Assembly: GCA_910576815.1 (NCBI GenBank)
Contig: CAJTKA010000026.1
Location: 1-46,418, forward strand
Source of the DNA: an uncultured Lachnospiraceae bacterium
GTDB lineage: Bacteria > Bacillota > Clostridia > Lachnospirales > Lachnospiraceae
DNA length: 46,418 nucleotides
Reading direction: 5' to 3'
The notes beneath the pieces were generated by a model that ran no database searches, had not been told where the DNA came from, and saw only the letters and a list, made by a program, of their open reading frames with translations. This document shows positions 15,933-25,261 of this stretch, piece by piece; position 1 is the stretch's first letter; every line of letters starts with the position of its first letter. Made by a program: the position numbers and the translations under genes.

Positions 15933-16808
15933 CTATCTTCCGGAAATGATGTGGGAAAAAAATGCTGCCATCCCACGTCTCTTTACATTCTGATCCAGAT
16001 CACGATTCATCAGCTTCGCCGCCACCGCCTCGTACGCCATGGCCGAACGCGCCTTGGGGTTTTCTAACGACACCGGCATCTGCTGCATCACAGCCTTGGC
16101 AAGCTGCTGATCCTGCGGGATCATCCCCAGATAGGAGATCGGCACTCCCAGATACCGCTCCACCACTGTCTCCAGCTTCGCATAGAGCGCCTGCGCCTCG
16201 CCCTCTCCCATCACCTTATTCGCCAACACCCTGATCTGTGTCGTCTCCGGCGAATACCGGGGGTGACGGCTCAGCGCCTTTAGCAGGGAGTAAGAGTCCG
16301 TGATCGAAGTCGGTTCCGGCGTCGTCACCAGAAGGATCTCCCCACTTGCCACCAAAAATTCCAGCACTGCATCGGCAATGCCTGCCCCAGTGTCCACGAT
16401 GATGGTGTCCGCCATCTTGTCAAGTTCCGCCAAATCTGCAATGATCGTGCTCAGATGATCCCTGTCTAAATTCGACATACCGGTGATCCCGGATCCGCCC
16501 GAGATAAACCCGACTTCCATGGGGCCCCAGGTGATGATATCCGTAATGCTTTTTCCCTGATAAATAAAATCACACAAGTTATGTTTTGGCACCGCGCCAA
16601 ACATGATCTCAATATTGGCAAGTCCGAAATCCGCATCGAGGATAACCACCTTCTGTCCCATCCTGCGAAACTGTATGGCAAGATTGATTGCCGTATTGGA
16701 CTTTCCCACGCCGCCCTTTCCGCTGGTCACTGTGATGATCCTTGCCAGAGGACGTTTCGGCGGAGCGCTGCCCTTTATTATCCTTCTCAGTTGTTCAGCC
16801 TGATCCAT
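15933..16808 (-). CDS. flhG: Flagellar number/placement ATPase FlhG (MinD/ParA type)
   Basis: MinD-like ATPase that controls the number and pattern of flagella and stimulates FlhF. 291 aa when started at the ATG at 16808 with AGGAGG 7-8 bases upstream; the longer frame overlaps flhF and lacks a site. The N-terminus carries the activation motif DQAEQLR (residues 2-8), matching the DQAxxLR helix known to activate the FlhF GTPase. The deviant Walker A is SGKGGVGKS (29-37). Switch motifs (VVILDADFGLANIE, IIVDTGAG) follow, with a likely amphipathic C-terminal membrane helix. It follows flhF after 43 bases. Confidence 0.95.
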   Translation of the reverse strand: MDQAEQLRRIIKGSAPPKRPLARIITVTSGKGGVGKSNTAINLAIQFRRMGQKVVILDADFGLANIEIMFGAVPKHNLCDFIYQGKSITDIITWGPMEVGFISGGSGITGMSNLDRDHLSTIIADLAELDKMADTIIVDTGAGIADAVLEFLVASGEILLVTTPEPTSITDSYSLLKALSRHPRYSPETTQIRVLANKVMGEGEAQALYAKLETVVERYLGVPISYLGMIPQDQQLAKAVMQQMPVSLENPKARSAMAYEAVAAKLMNRDLDQNVKRRGMAAFFSHIISGR

Positions 16809-16851
16809 CCGGGCCTCCTCCTTAGTTCTTCCGCCGATCAGCTCTCCTTGA

Positions 16852-18051
16852 TCAGCTCTTTCCTCCGAGCAGTCTCTTGACCGTCTTTTGCGGATTAAAG
16901 TCTTCGATGTCATCCGGAACATTTTGCCCGTAGGTCACATAGGACAGGGAAGCCCCTGTATAGAGCCGCAGGTTCAGGAGATTTCCGAGCGTCGTTGTCT
17001 CATCCAGCTTCGTAAAGATCAACTTATAATCCGCCATCTCCTTATAAGAGTCCGCTATGCTGATCAAATCGCGGTACTTGGTGGTAGCGCTTAAGACCAG
17101 ATGCACTTCCTTCTCTACCTTATCGTCAACAGAGTGTATAATATTACACATGTTATCTTTCTGGGTACTATTTTGATGGGAATGTCCCGCCGTATCGATC
17201 ATGATATAGTCATAATCCCTGAAATCTTCCAGCGCCTTGCTGATTTCCTCCACTGTATAGATCACGCGGAACGGTACCTCCAGAATATTGGCATAGGTGC
17301 GCAGCTGCTCCGCCGCCGCGATACGATAAGTGTCCGCCGTCAGCAGAGCCACTTTTTTCTTTTCGTCCACCCGGAACTTGGAGGCGATCTTAGCGATGGT
17401 GGTGGTCTTGCCGACGCCCGTCGGTCCGATAAAAAACACCAGTTTGATGCCGTTTGCCGCCGGTTCGATGCCGCTTGGCTTACCAAATTTCAGGATCATC
17501 TTTTGGTAGATATTTGCCAGCGCATAGTCAAAGGGGATATTGGGCTTATTGACAAGCTCAATCTCCTCGATGATCTCCTGCGCGTATTTCTCGTCTACTT
17601 CATTTTCCAGCATAGTGTCATGGAGCAGCCGCATGAATTTATCGGTCTCAGACTCCTCCTTCGGAGGGGCTGCCGCTTCTTCCTTTTCTTCTTTTTCCTC
17701 CCCCGGTTTCTGGAGCTGCTGTTCCAAAAGAGACTGCAGGCTGTCCAACTTTTCCTCGATGGCGCTGTTGGTATCCCGCTTCTCAGGCGTTTCCATAACA
17801 GGCGTTTCGGTAACGGGTGTATTTTTACTGGAAGCGATCACATTGTTGATTGCCGACACAGCAGCCGTGTACTTTTCGCTCTCCTCCTCCAGCGCCACCG
17901 TCACTTCCACCATGGGAGCTTTTAAGAACGCGAAAAGGCTCTTGTTTTTCACGGGCTTCACATTCATGACGACAACGCCTTCTCCCAATTCTTTTCTGGC
18001 GTTCTCGACTGCTTCCTTTTCGGTTTTCGCAATAAACTTCTTGATTATCAT
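16852..18051 (-). CDS. flhF: Flagellar biosynthesis GTPase FlhF (SRP-type)
   Basis: Third SRP-family GTPase, which recruits early basal-body components to their site. 399 aa: B domain (1-~135) with an acidic Glu/Lys linker, N domain (about 135-195) and G domain with P-loop GPTGVGKT (209-216), G2-like DTYRIAAAEQLRTYA, G3 DTAGH and G4 TKLDET. It overlaps the end of flhA by one base and is followed by its regulator flhG. Highly conserved, no anomalies. Confidence 0.97.
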   Translation of the reverse strand: MIIKKFIAKTEKEAVENARKELGEGVVVMNVKPVKNKSLFAFLKAPMVEVTVALEEESEKYTAAVSAINNVIASSKNTPVTETPVMETPEKRDTNSAIEEKLDSLQSLLEQQLQKPGEEKEEKEEAAAPPKEESETDKFMRLLHDTMLENEVDEKYAQEIIEEIELVNKPNIPFDYALANIYQKMILKFGKPSGIEPAANGIKLVFFIGPTGVGKTTTIAKIASKFRVDEKKKVALLTADTYRIAAAEQLRTYANILEVPFRVIYTVEEISKALEDFRDYDYIMIDTAGHSHQNSTQKDNMCNIIHSVDDKVEKEVHLVLSATTKYRDLISIADSYKEMADYKLIFTKLDETTTLGNLLNLRLYTGASLSYVTYGQNVPDDIEDFNPQKTVKRLLGGKS

Positions 18052-20096
18052 TATGTTGTCACCATCCCAACAGACTGTAATTCAATATTGGATTCCACCT
18101 CATTGTAAGACACAACGACCAGATCCCGGTAATAATCCTCCGTCAGCTTCTTAAAGTAAGCACGGACGATAGGCGAAGTAATGATGATCGGCATCTTGCC
18201 CAGATCTTCCAGTTTCTTGACCTCCGTTCCCACATTTTCCATGATCTCTTTGGTCTTGGCGGGATCTAACGTCAGGTATGCACCCTGCTCCGTCTGCTTG
18301 ACGCTTGCCATGATCTCCTGCTCCAGCTTGGGATCGAGCGTCACTACGCTGGAAGTCTCGTTTGCCGGGAAGAACTTGCCGGAGATCGCGCGCTTCAAAC
18401 TCTGTCTGACATACTCCGTCAGGATATCCGTATCTCTGGTGGTGGTCGCATAGTCTGCCAGGGTCTCGAAGATGGTGAGCAGATCCCTGATGGAAATACC
18501 CTCCTTTAAGAGATTCTGCAGAACCTTCTGAATCTCGCCAAGTCCCAGAAGCTTGGGCACCAGCTCCTCCACGAGAGAGGGATTCGTCTCCTTTAAGTTG
18601 TCCACAAGACTCTGTACATCCTGCCTCGTAAGAAGCTCGGATATGTACTGTCTGATGATCTCCGTCAAATGCGTTGCAATGATGGACGGCGGATCCACGA
18701 CCGTGTAGCCCATGCTCTCCGCACGCTCTCTCTGTCCTTCCGTGATCCAAATGGCAGGCAGATGGAAGGAAGGCTCAAAGGTAGGAATACCCGTGATTTC
18801 TTCTTCGACATAGCCGGGATTCATGGCCATATAGTGGTCAAACAAAATCTCACCTTCGCTGACCTGTACACCCTTTATCTTAATAATATATTGATTCGGA
18901 TTCAACTGTATGTTATCCCGCAGACGGATGATCGGCACCACAGTACCAAGCTCCAACGCGATCTGCCTTCTGATCATGACCACGCGGTCTAAGAGGTCTC
19001 CACCCTGATTCACATCGGCAAGCGGAATGATACCGTAACCAAATTCCAATTCGATCGGATCCACCTGCAAAAGGGAGGTGACATTCTCCGGCTGCCTGAT
19101 CTCCTCTGCCGCCGCTTCTTCCTCGTCCGCCTCGTGTTCGATCACCGCCGTTTCGATGGTCCCTGCCATGATCCTGCCGACTACGATAAAGACCAGTCCC
19201 AGTCCTACGAAGACCACCGCATTCAGCGGCGTTACGATACCCAGAAAAGCAAGGACCGCGCCCACCAGATAGAGGACCTTCGGCGTTCCAAAGAGCTGGC
19301 TGATCAGCACCATGCCGAAATCTGCCTCCTTGGAGCCCTTCGTCACCAGGATACCTGTGGCCAGAGAGATCAAAAGAGACGGGATCTGGCTCACCAGACC
19401 GTCACCGATGGTAAGGATCGTATATTTGTTCAGCGCATCCGTCATCTCCATCCCCTGGCGGAACACACCGAAACCGATACCGCCCACGATATTGATGAAC
19501 GTGATCACCAGACCTGCGGTCGCATCTCCCTTTACGTACTTCACGGCACCGTCCATGGAACCGAAGAAGGTCGCTTCTTCCTGTATCTTTTCGCGGCGTT
19601 TTTTCGCTTCCTCGTCCGTGATTGCGCCGGTATTTAAGTCCGCGTCGATCGCCATCTGCTTACCGGGCATCGCATCCAGCGTAAATCTTGCCGTTACCTC
19701 AGCCACACGCTCGGAACCTTTGTTGATGATCATAAACTGCACGATGATCAGGATCAGGAACACCAGGACACCGATCAAAAGATCGCCGCCGCCCACATAT
19801 TCGCCGAAGGTCTGCACCACGTTACCGGCATCACCCTTTGAGAGGATCAGCCTGGTGGAGGAAACGTTCAGCGCGATCCTGAACACGGTCGTAAACAGCA
19901 GGATCGTCGGATAAAACGACATATTCAGCACTTCGTTGGCAAACATACAGCCAAACATAATGGTAAAGGCAACCGCGATATTGCAGGCAAGGAGCACATC
20001 CAGAAGCCCGGACGAAATCGGCACGATCAGCATGATAAATGCTGCCAACAGATAGAGTGCAACGCCAACGTCTCCAATCTTTAATTTCTGCATCAC
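18051..20096 (-). CDS. flhA: Flagellar export gate protein FlhA
   Basis: Forms the nonameric ring of the export gate and uses proton motive force for export. 681 aa: about eight N-terminal TM segments (to ~residue 310) with the FHIPEP signature (RFTLDAMPGKQMAIDADL) between TM4 and TM5, then a large cytoplasmic domain that docks export chaperones. The reading frame begins GTG at 20096 with a second start ATG at 20093; AAGGAGGTGA stands 6-9 bases upstream, so either is possible. It is 37 bases after flhB. Confidence 0.98.
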   Translation of the reverse strand: MMQKLKIGDVGVALYLLAAFIMLIVPISSGLLDVLLACNIAVAFTIMFGCMFANEVLNMSFYPTILLFTTVFRIALNVSSTRLILSKGDAGNVVQTFGEYVGGGDLLIGVLVFLILIIVQFMIINKGSERVAEVTARFTLDAMPGKQMAIDADLNTGAITDEEAKKRREKIQEEATFFGSMDGAVKYVKGDATAGLVITFINIVGGIGFGVFRQGMEMTDALNKYTILTIGDGLVSQIPSLLISLATGILVTKGSKEADFGMVLISQLFGTPKVLYLVGAVLAFLGIVTPLNAVVFVGLGLVFIVVGRIMAGTIETAVIEHEADEEEAAAEEIRQPENVTSLLQVDPIELEFGYGIIPLADVNQGGDLLDRVVMIRRQIALELGTVVPIIRLRDNIQLNPNQYIIKIKGVQVSEGEILFDHYMAMNPGYVEEEITGIPTFEPSFHLPAIWITEGQRERAESMGYTVVDPPSIIATHLTEIIRQYISELLTRQDVQSLVDNLKETNPSLVEELVPKLLGLGEIQKVLQNLLKEGISIRDLLTIFETLADYATTTRDTDILTEYVRQSLKRAISGKFFPANETSSVVTLDPKLEQEIMASVKQTEQGAYLTLDPAKTKEIMENVGTEVKKLEDLGKMPIIITSPIVRAYFKKLTEDYYRDLVVVSYNEVESNIELQSVGMVTT

Positions 20097-20133
20097 GGTT
20101 CACCTCCTTTTTCGTAACATTTGTTATTTATTC

Positions 20134-21246
20134 TTAGACCTTCCCTTGTAAGTGGTAGACGAAAGCCAGTACCTCCGCCACCGCCTGATAGAGTTCCGGC
20201 GGCACCACACTGCCTACGTCCACATTCGCGTAGAGCATTCTTGCCAGGGGCTTGTTTTCTACGATCTCGATATGGTTTTCCTTCGCCACATCCTTTATCT
20301 TCTGCGCCAGATAATCAGCGCCTTTTGCCACCACATAAGGGGCGTCATAAACCTCAGGTTCATACTTGATCGCCACCGCAAAGTGGGTCGGGTTGGTGAT
20401 GACCACGTCCGCCTCAGGCAGCTGCTGCATCATACGGCGTCTGGACGCCTCCATCATTCTCTGCCGCTGCTTGCCCTTGATCTGCGGATCTCCTTCCTGG
20501 TTCTTGTACTCGTCCTTGACCTCCTGCTTGGTCATCTTCATGTCATTCTTGAATTTGATCTTCTGATAGGCAAAGTCCGCAGCCGCGATCAGCATATAAA
20601 ACAGGGATATCCTGATCCCCAGATTGATCACCAGGCTGCCCGCCAGCGCAATGCCCTGATTTAAGGACAAATCGTAAATCTGCAAAATGGGCGGCATATT
20701 CTTTTTCAGATAATCATACACCACATACCCGATCAATGTCAGCTTCAGGACCGATTTCAACAGCTCCACCAAAGAATTTTTGGAAAAGATCCGTTTGAAA
20801 CCGCTGACCGGATTCAATTTATTGAATTTTGGCTTAAGCGGCTTGCCGGTGACCTTCCACTTCACCTGCAGCAGATTCGCCACAAAGGCTACCAAGAAAC
20901 CCACAAGCAAAAACGGAAGGATCGTCAACAGGATCCTTAACAAAGCTTCGATAAAAAGCATCCGAAAGGTCGCCGCCTGAATGTGACCATCGTAGAGCTT
21001 TGTGTATTCCGGGATCTGAGCATACAGTTCCTGCATCTCTCCCACAAAGTTGACTCCGATATTCTCCACCCAAATGCGGAACAGGAAGAATGCCGCCAGC
21101 ATCTCGAAAGCACTGGTCACTTCCTTACTCTTTGCCACCTGGCCTTCTTTTCTGGCATCCTCCAGCTTTTTGGCGGTAGGTTCTTCTGTTTTCTCTCCGC
21201 CGGGACCATCCTTGGCGAAGAACTGGAGCTCATATGCTAAACTCAA
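20134..21246 (-). CDS. flhB: Flagellar export switch protein FlhB
   Basis: Controls the switch from rod/hook to filament export by self-cleavage. 370 aa: N-terminal hydrophilic segment, four TM segments (about 45-65, 98-125, 165-185, 200-225), and a cytoplasmic domain with the autocleavage motif NPTH (285-288, VVITNPTHFAVAIKYE). The start is TTG: GGAGGG lies 7 bases upstream inside fliR, and the TTG overlaps the fliR TGA stop, so translation is coupled. No in-frame ATG of similar quality is near. Confidence 0.97.
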   Translation of the reverse strand: MSLAYELQFFAKDGPGGEKTEEPTAKKLEDARKEGQVAKSKEVTSAFEMLAAFFLFRIWVENIGVNFVGEMQELYAQIPEYTKLYDGHIQAATFRMLFIEALLRILLTILPFLLVGFLVAFVANLLQVKWKVTGKPLKPKFNKLNPVSGFKRIFSKNSLVELLKSVLKLTLIGYVVYDYLKKNMPPILQIYDLSLNQGIALAGSLVINLGIRISLFYMLIAAADFAYQKIKFKNDMKMTKQEVKDEYKNQEGDPQIKGKQRQRMMEASRRRMMQQLPEADVVITNPTHFAVAIKYEPEVYDAPYVVAKGADYLAQKIKDVAKENHIEIVENKPLARMLYANVDVGSVVPPELYQAVAEVLAFVYHLQGKV

Positions 21247-22022
21247 ATCATGCCCTCCACAAAAGATACGATCATCCGCTTCATCAGGGTAAAAATATTG
21301 TCCGCCAGGGTCGGCAGCATCTGCATCGAAAAGAAGAGGATCCCCAGCCCAACAAGCACCTTAAACTGAATACCCACGGCGAACATGTTGAGCTGTGGAG
21401 ATACCTTCGCCAACACACCAAGCACGCAGTTTAAGAAAATCATGGCACAAAAGATCGGCAGGATAATACGAAAACCGACCGCAACGTACTCCGCCAAAAA
21501 CAAAAGGACTGACGAAAGCAGCGCCTCCGTCTTAAACACTGCGCCATTGATCGGAATCAAAGTAAAAGTTTCTGCCAGCGCCCGCAAAAGGTACTGATAG
21601 AGACCGGAAATAATCATAAACAAAGTAAACATATACTGGTAAAACACCCCGGTAAAAGTAGCCTGCTCCTTAGTTGCCGGATCGAGCAAAGAGACCATGG
21701 ACAAACCGATCTCCATATCAGCGATGCTTCCCGCAAAAGAAGTCACCGAAGCGCAGATCTGCGCGCCCCAGCCGATCACAAACCCCGTCAGCGCCTCCTT
21801 CATCACAATCACCGCATACCCTAAAAGGCTGCTGTACACCACCTCGTTATGGTCCAACGCATGGTAGAGCAGGTAGGAGACAAAGACGGAAAAGCCTATT
21901 TTCACTGTTCTCGGCACATTTGACATGCTGAAAAACGGAGCAGCGTATACAAAACAGCTAATCCGCACCAGTATCAATAGAAAGTATTCCAAGTCTTCAT
22001 AGGTAAAGCTAATATCTATCAT
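21243..22022 (-). CDS. fliR: Flagellar export gate protein FliR
   Basis: Integral membrane component of the FliP-FliQ-FliR export gate. 259 aa with about six TM segments and the conserved region QICASVTSFAGSIADMEIGL. ATG with GGAAGTGG upstream. It overlaps the TTG start of flhB. Order fliO-P-Q-R-flhB-flhA is the common Firmicute arrangement. Confidence 0.96.
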   Translation of the reverse strand: MIDISFTYEDLEYFLLILVRISCFVYAAPFFSMSNVPRTVKIGFSVFVSYLLYHALDHNEVVYSSLLGYAVIVMKEALTGFVIGWGAQICASVTSFAGSIADMEIGLSMVSLLDPATKEQATFTGVFYQYMFTLFMIISGLYQYLLRALAETFTLIPINGAVFKTEALLSSVLLFLAEYVAVGFRIILPIFCAMIFLNCVLGVLAKVSPQLNMFAVGIQFKVLVGLGILFFSMQMLPTLADNIFTLMKRMIVSFVEGMI

Positions 22023-22074
22023 AAAGCCACTTCCTAAAACGGAACGTAGTCATCAAACCCTTTGCAAAAGCAAT

Positions 22075-22344
22075 CTAACGTAAATACTGGTTAAAATCAA
22101 GCCACAGACCGGTCATAAACTCTACCATCTGATTCATGATCCAATGTCCCATGAGAATCAGTGCCAGAAAAATCGCCAAAACCTTTGGTACAAAGGTAAG
22201 GGTCTGCTCCTGAATGGAGGTGACCGTCTGGAAAATACTGACGGCAAGCCCCACGCAAAGAGACACCAAAAGCATCGGCGCTGCACACTTTATGATGGTA
22301 AAGATCGCCTGTTCCGCAATCGCCGTGACATCATTGACTGTCAT
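22075..22344 (-). CDS. fliQ: Flagellar export gate protein FliQ
   Basis: Small gate subunit, 89 aa with two TM hairpin segments (about 15-38 and 50-75; VSLCVGLAVSIFQTVTSIQE between them). Length and pattern are standard for the family. The ribosome site GAGGTGA is about 5 bases before ATG. It lies between fliP and fliR with gaps of 30 and 52 bases. Confidence 0.96.
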   Translation of the reverse strand: MTVNDVTAIAEQAIFTIIKCAAPMLLVSLCVGLAVSIFQTVTSIQEQTLTFVPKVLAIFLALILMGHWIMNQMVEFMTGLWLDFNQYLR

Positions 22345-22374
22345 CGCTCACCTCTCCCTTTCTTTACCCTTTCC

Positions 22375-23277
22375 CTATAGATTAAAGCTTTCCACCACGC
22401 CCTTGATCACCAGATACCAGCCATCCGCAAGCACAAACAGCAAAATCTTAAAGGGCATGGATATCGTGGTCGGCGGCAGCATCATCATACCCATACTCAT
22501 AAGGGTAGAAGCCACCACCATATCGATCACAATAAACGGAATATAAATCAGGAAACCAATGATAAACGCCTGCCTGAGCTCGTTGATGATAAATGCCGGC
22601 ACCAAAACGCTCATTGGGATATCGTCAAGTTCACCGTTCCATTCCGTGCGGTTAATGTCCATGAAGAAGTAAACATCGTTCTTCTGGGTCTGCTTATACA
22701 TAAACTCCCTGATCGGTCCGGCTGCCGCCGCAAAGGCTTCTTCCTGCGTCAGATCCCCCGCTTCATAGGGCACCAGCGCCTCCGTATAGACCGCCGTCAT
22801 CGTGGGCTGCATGATAAAGAAGGTCAGAAACAGGGCAATACCGATCAGAACCGTGTTTGGCGGAGCTGTCTGCGTATTAAGCGCCTGCCTCGTAAAATGC
22901 AGAACGATGATGACCCGCGTAAAGGAGGTCAGCATAATGATCAGTGTCGGTGCGATCGCAATCAGCGTAAGGATCACCAGAATACGCAGAGCGCCGTTCA
23001 CGTTTCCGTTTCCGCCTTCATAGGTCACCGTCACCGTATTCGCAATATTCAGTTCAGCCAGTTCTTCGGCAGTCTCTGACGCCCCGGGAGGATCCTGATT
23101 TGTCCTCTCCGCAGTCGTGCCGGTGAGATTAGAATCCCGGTAAGGGGTATCTGTCACCGCTGTTGTCGTATCCTCTGCGGCAAAAACGATATTCCCCTGA
23201 CTAAGATACAATATGCCTGCCACCATCAGCAGGCATATATATTTTGCCAAATAATATCCGGAAAAATATTTCTTCAT
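22375..23277 (-). CDS. fliP: Flagellar export gate protein FliP
   Basis: Core gate protein that forms the pentameric start of the export channel. 300 aa. A cleavable signal peptide is likely (TM around 10-28 ending in VFAAED), followed by an extra acidic and polar segment (about 35-85) before the conserved core beginning LRILVILTLIAIAPTLIIML. Conserved motifs QTAPPN and AFIINELRQAF are present. Its ATG overlaps the fliO stop in an ATGA arrangement, so the two are coupled. Confidence 0.97.
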   Translation of the reverse strand: MKKYFSGYYLAKYICLLMVAGILYLSQGNIVFAAEDTTTAVTDTPYRDSNLTGTTAERTNQDPPGASETAEELAELNIANTVTVTYEGGNGNVNGALRILVILTLIAIAPTLIIMLTSFTRVIIVLHFTRQALNTQTAPPNTVLIGIALFLTFFIMQPTMTAVYTEALVPYEAGDLTQEEAFAAAAGPIREFMYKQTQKNDVYFFMDINRTEWNGELDDIPMSVLVPAFIINELRQAFIIGFLIYIPFIVIDMVVASTLMSMGMMMLPPTTISMPFKILLFVLADGWYLVIKGVVESFNL

Positions 23278-23657
23278 TCGTCTCGCCCGTCTTCTTTTTC
23301 CAGGATTTTTTCTCTCTGTATTTTCATGAACACATCCTTAAAGCTGGACACGCCACTGGTAGACCCCTCGGAAAACTGCAATTCCTCCTCGGGAATCTCT
23401 GATAACATTGTAACAGTATCTTTGCAAACTGCAAGCGCCAAATACTTCCTGCCGACTCTCACCAGTTGGATGTATTTGTTATTGGAAAGCCGAATCGCCT
23501 CCAAAAGCTCCATGTTCATGCCCGCAGACCTTCCCTTCTGGTAACCGCCGATCCATCTGGTCACCAGAGCCGTAACAGCCAGCACAAACACAAACAACAG
23601 TAATACTGTTATAAACTGTACATAGGAGTCAGTCCTGTCCGGCAATGCGAGAAGCAT
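23274..23657 (-). CDS. fliO: Flagellar export assembly protein FliO (FliZ type)
   Basis: Helps assemble the FliP ring. 127 aa: one TM (about 15-38), then a small cytoplasmic beta domain (LLEAIRLSNNKYIQLVRVG, LALAVCKDTVTMLSEI) typical of FliO/FliZ, and a charged C-terminus. It starts within TAATG, overlapping the cheY stop by one base. FliO is poorly conserved, so position between cheY and fliP (as in B. subtilis) is strong support. Confidence 0.88.
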   Translation of the reverse strand: MLLALPDRTDSYVQFITVLLLFVFVLAVTALVTRWIGGYQKGRSAGMNMELLEAIRLSNNKYIQLVRVGRKYLALAVCKDTVTMLSEIPEEELQFSEGSTSGVSSFKDVFMKIQREKILEKEDGRDE

Positions 23658-24019
23658 TATCCCACGACCTTCTTAACAGCCTCCAGTACGCGATCTGCCT
23701 GGAAAGGTTTCACAATAAAGTCCTTGGCCCCGGACTGAATGGACTCGATAACCATAGCCTGCTGTCCCATTGCAGAACACATGATAACCATTGCACCCGG
23801 ATCGCCCTCCTTGATCTTTTTGAGAGCCTGGATGCCGTCCATCTCGGGCATGGTGATGTCCATCAGCACGAGATCCGGCTTAAGCTCATTGTATTTCTCA
23901 ACCGCTTTTGCGCCGTTCTCCGCCTCTCCTGCCACGTTATAGCCATTCTTGGTCAGGATGTCCTTGATCATCATTCGCATAAACGCTGCATCATCACATA
24001 CTAAAATATTTTTTGCCAT
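23657..24019 (-). CDS. cheY: Chemotaxis response regulator CheY
   Basis: Single-domain receiver that binds the flagellar switch when phosphorylated. 120 aa from ATG 24019, with AGGAGA about 8 bases upstream; six extra codons in the longer frame are untranslated. Acidic pair D9/D10, phosphoacceptor D54 (LVLMDITMPEMDG), switch residue S82 and K104 (FIVKPF) are all present. It lies between fliY and fliO exactly as in B. subtilis. It is dephosphorylated by CheC and FliY of the same operon. Confidence 0.97.
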   Translation of the reverse strand: MAKNILVCDDAAFMRMMIKDILTKNGYNVAGEAENGAKAVEKYNELKPDLVLMDITMPEMDGIQALKKIKEGDPGAMVIMCSAMGQQAMVIESIQSGAKDFIVKPFQADRVLEAVKKVVG

Positions 24020-24040
24020 CTCTCTTTCTCCTATCACATA

Positions 24041-25255
24041 TTATTTGATGATTTCGGTTACCCGAATACCAAAGCTTTCCTCGATTACCATTACTTCGCC
24101 TTTTGCAACAAACTTACCGTTTACCAGCACATCGATCGGTTCGCCTGCGATCTTGTCAAGCTCTATGATCGTACCCGGCGCAAAATCCAAAATCTCCGCG
24201 ATCGAACGAGAGGTCCTTCCAAGTTCTACTGTTACCTCAAGCGGCACATCCTTGATCAGCTCGATGTTCTCCTGACTCTGCATAGGATTGAAGTCTGTTG
24301 CAAAGCTTTGGAACTGCACCGGCTGTGCGTTTGCATTCTGCTGCGCATTCATACTCTGCTGCATCATCATCTGCATCATCATCTGCATCTGATTCATGTC
24401 CATCTGCGGTGCCGCTCCGGGTGCCGGAGCTGCTACCGACGCAGGCGCCGCCATCGGCATAGGTGCCGGTGCTGCCGCCGGTGCAGGTGCAGGTGTCGGT
24501 GCCGCTGCAGGTGCAGATGCGGGAGCTGCCACCGTACCGTCTGCTTCCTGGCTTATGATAAAGGTATGGTAAATCTCTTTTGCAAAATCCACCGGATACA
24601 ACTGCATGATGGTGGAATCCACTAACTCGTCGATCTGCATTCTGAAAGAAATTTTGACGAAGGTTCCTTCCAGGAAGTCAGCGATATCGCCGCCTGACTT
24701 AAAGGCGGTCAAATCTACCAGACTTGCCTCCGGGGGGCTGATATCGATCATCTTGCCAAGCATCGTGGAGAGTGACGTTGCCGAAGATCCCATCATCTGA
24801 TTCATCGCCTCGGAAATTGCCGAGAGATGAAGCTCACCCAGCTCACCGTCCGTGTTGGTGCCGTCGCCTCCCATCATCAAATCGGTGATGACCTTAACGT
24901 CATGTTCCTTCAAGATCAGGATATTCGATCCGTCTAATCCCTGTGTATACTTGATCAGAATAAATACGCAAGGCTTCTCATAATCTTCCAGCACGTTCTT
25001 CCAGGTCGCCATCTTAACGACAGGTGTCGTGATATTGACCTTTCGGTTTACAATGGAAAACAGAGTGGTCGCCGAAGCGCCCATGCTGATATTCGCGACT
25101 TCACCAATGGCGTCCTTCTCGCTATCCGTCAAGAGTGATTCATCGGCTTCCATCGCATCAATAGACGCTGTATCTGCCGCAGCATCGTCACCTGCCGGCT
25201 CATCCGTGCCGTTCAGCAATGCGTTTATTTCGTCCTGTGATAACATTCCGTCCAT
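24041..25255 (-). CDS. fliY: Flagellar switch protein FliY (CheC-FliN fusion)
   Basis: C-ring protein with CheY-P phosphatase activity that replaces the short FliN. 404 aa. N-terminal CheY-binding peptide (LSQDEINALLNG), CheC-like domain with both catalytic motifs (DAIGEVAN and SAISEAMN), an Ala/Pro-rich then Met/Gln-rich low-complexity linker (about 245-310), and a C-terminal SpoA/FliN domain (about 325-404, DVPLEVTVELGRTSRSIAEI). The linker consists of many GCx-CCx and ATG/CAG repeats. It begins 7 bases after fliM. The Met-rich block is unusual for the family. Confidence 0.96.
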   Translation of the reverse strand: MDGMLSQDEINALLNGTDEPAGDDAAADTASIDAMEADESLLTDSEKDAIGEVANISMGASATTLFSIVNRKVNITTPVVKMATWKNVLEDYEKPCVFILIKYTQGLDGSNILILKEHDVKVITDLMMGGDGTNTDGELGELHLSAISEAMNQMMGSSATSLSTMLGKMIDISPPEASLVDLTAFKSGGDIADFLEGTFVKISFRMQIDELVDSTIMQLYPVDFAKEIYHTFIISQEADGTVAAPASAPAAAPTPAPAPAAAPAPMPMAAPASVAAPAPGAAPQMDMNQMQMMMQMMMQQSMNAQQNANAQPVQFQSFATDFNPMQSQENIELIKDVPLEVTVELGRTSRSIAEILDFAPGTIIELDKIAGEPIDVLVNGKFVAKGEVMVIEESFGIRVTEIIK

Positions 25256-25261
25256 GCTTCT

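Noticed and set aside
24420..24530. GC-rich repeat in fliY as a possible CRISPR or tandem-repeat array
   Set aside because: It is Ala/Pro-coding low complexity with no constant repeat-spacer structure; no CRISPR array or tRNA/rRNA gene was seen anywhere in the window.
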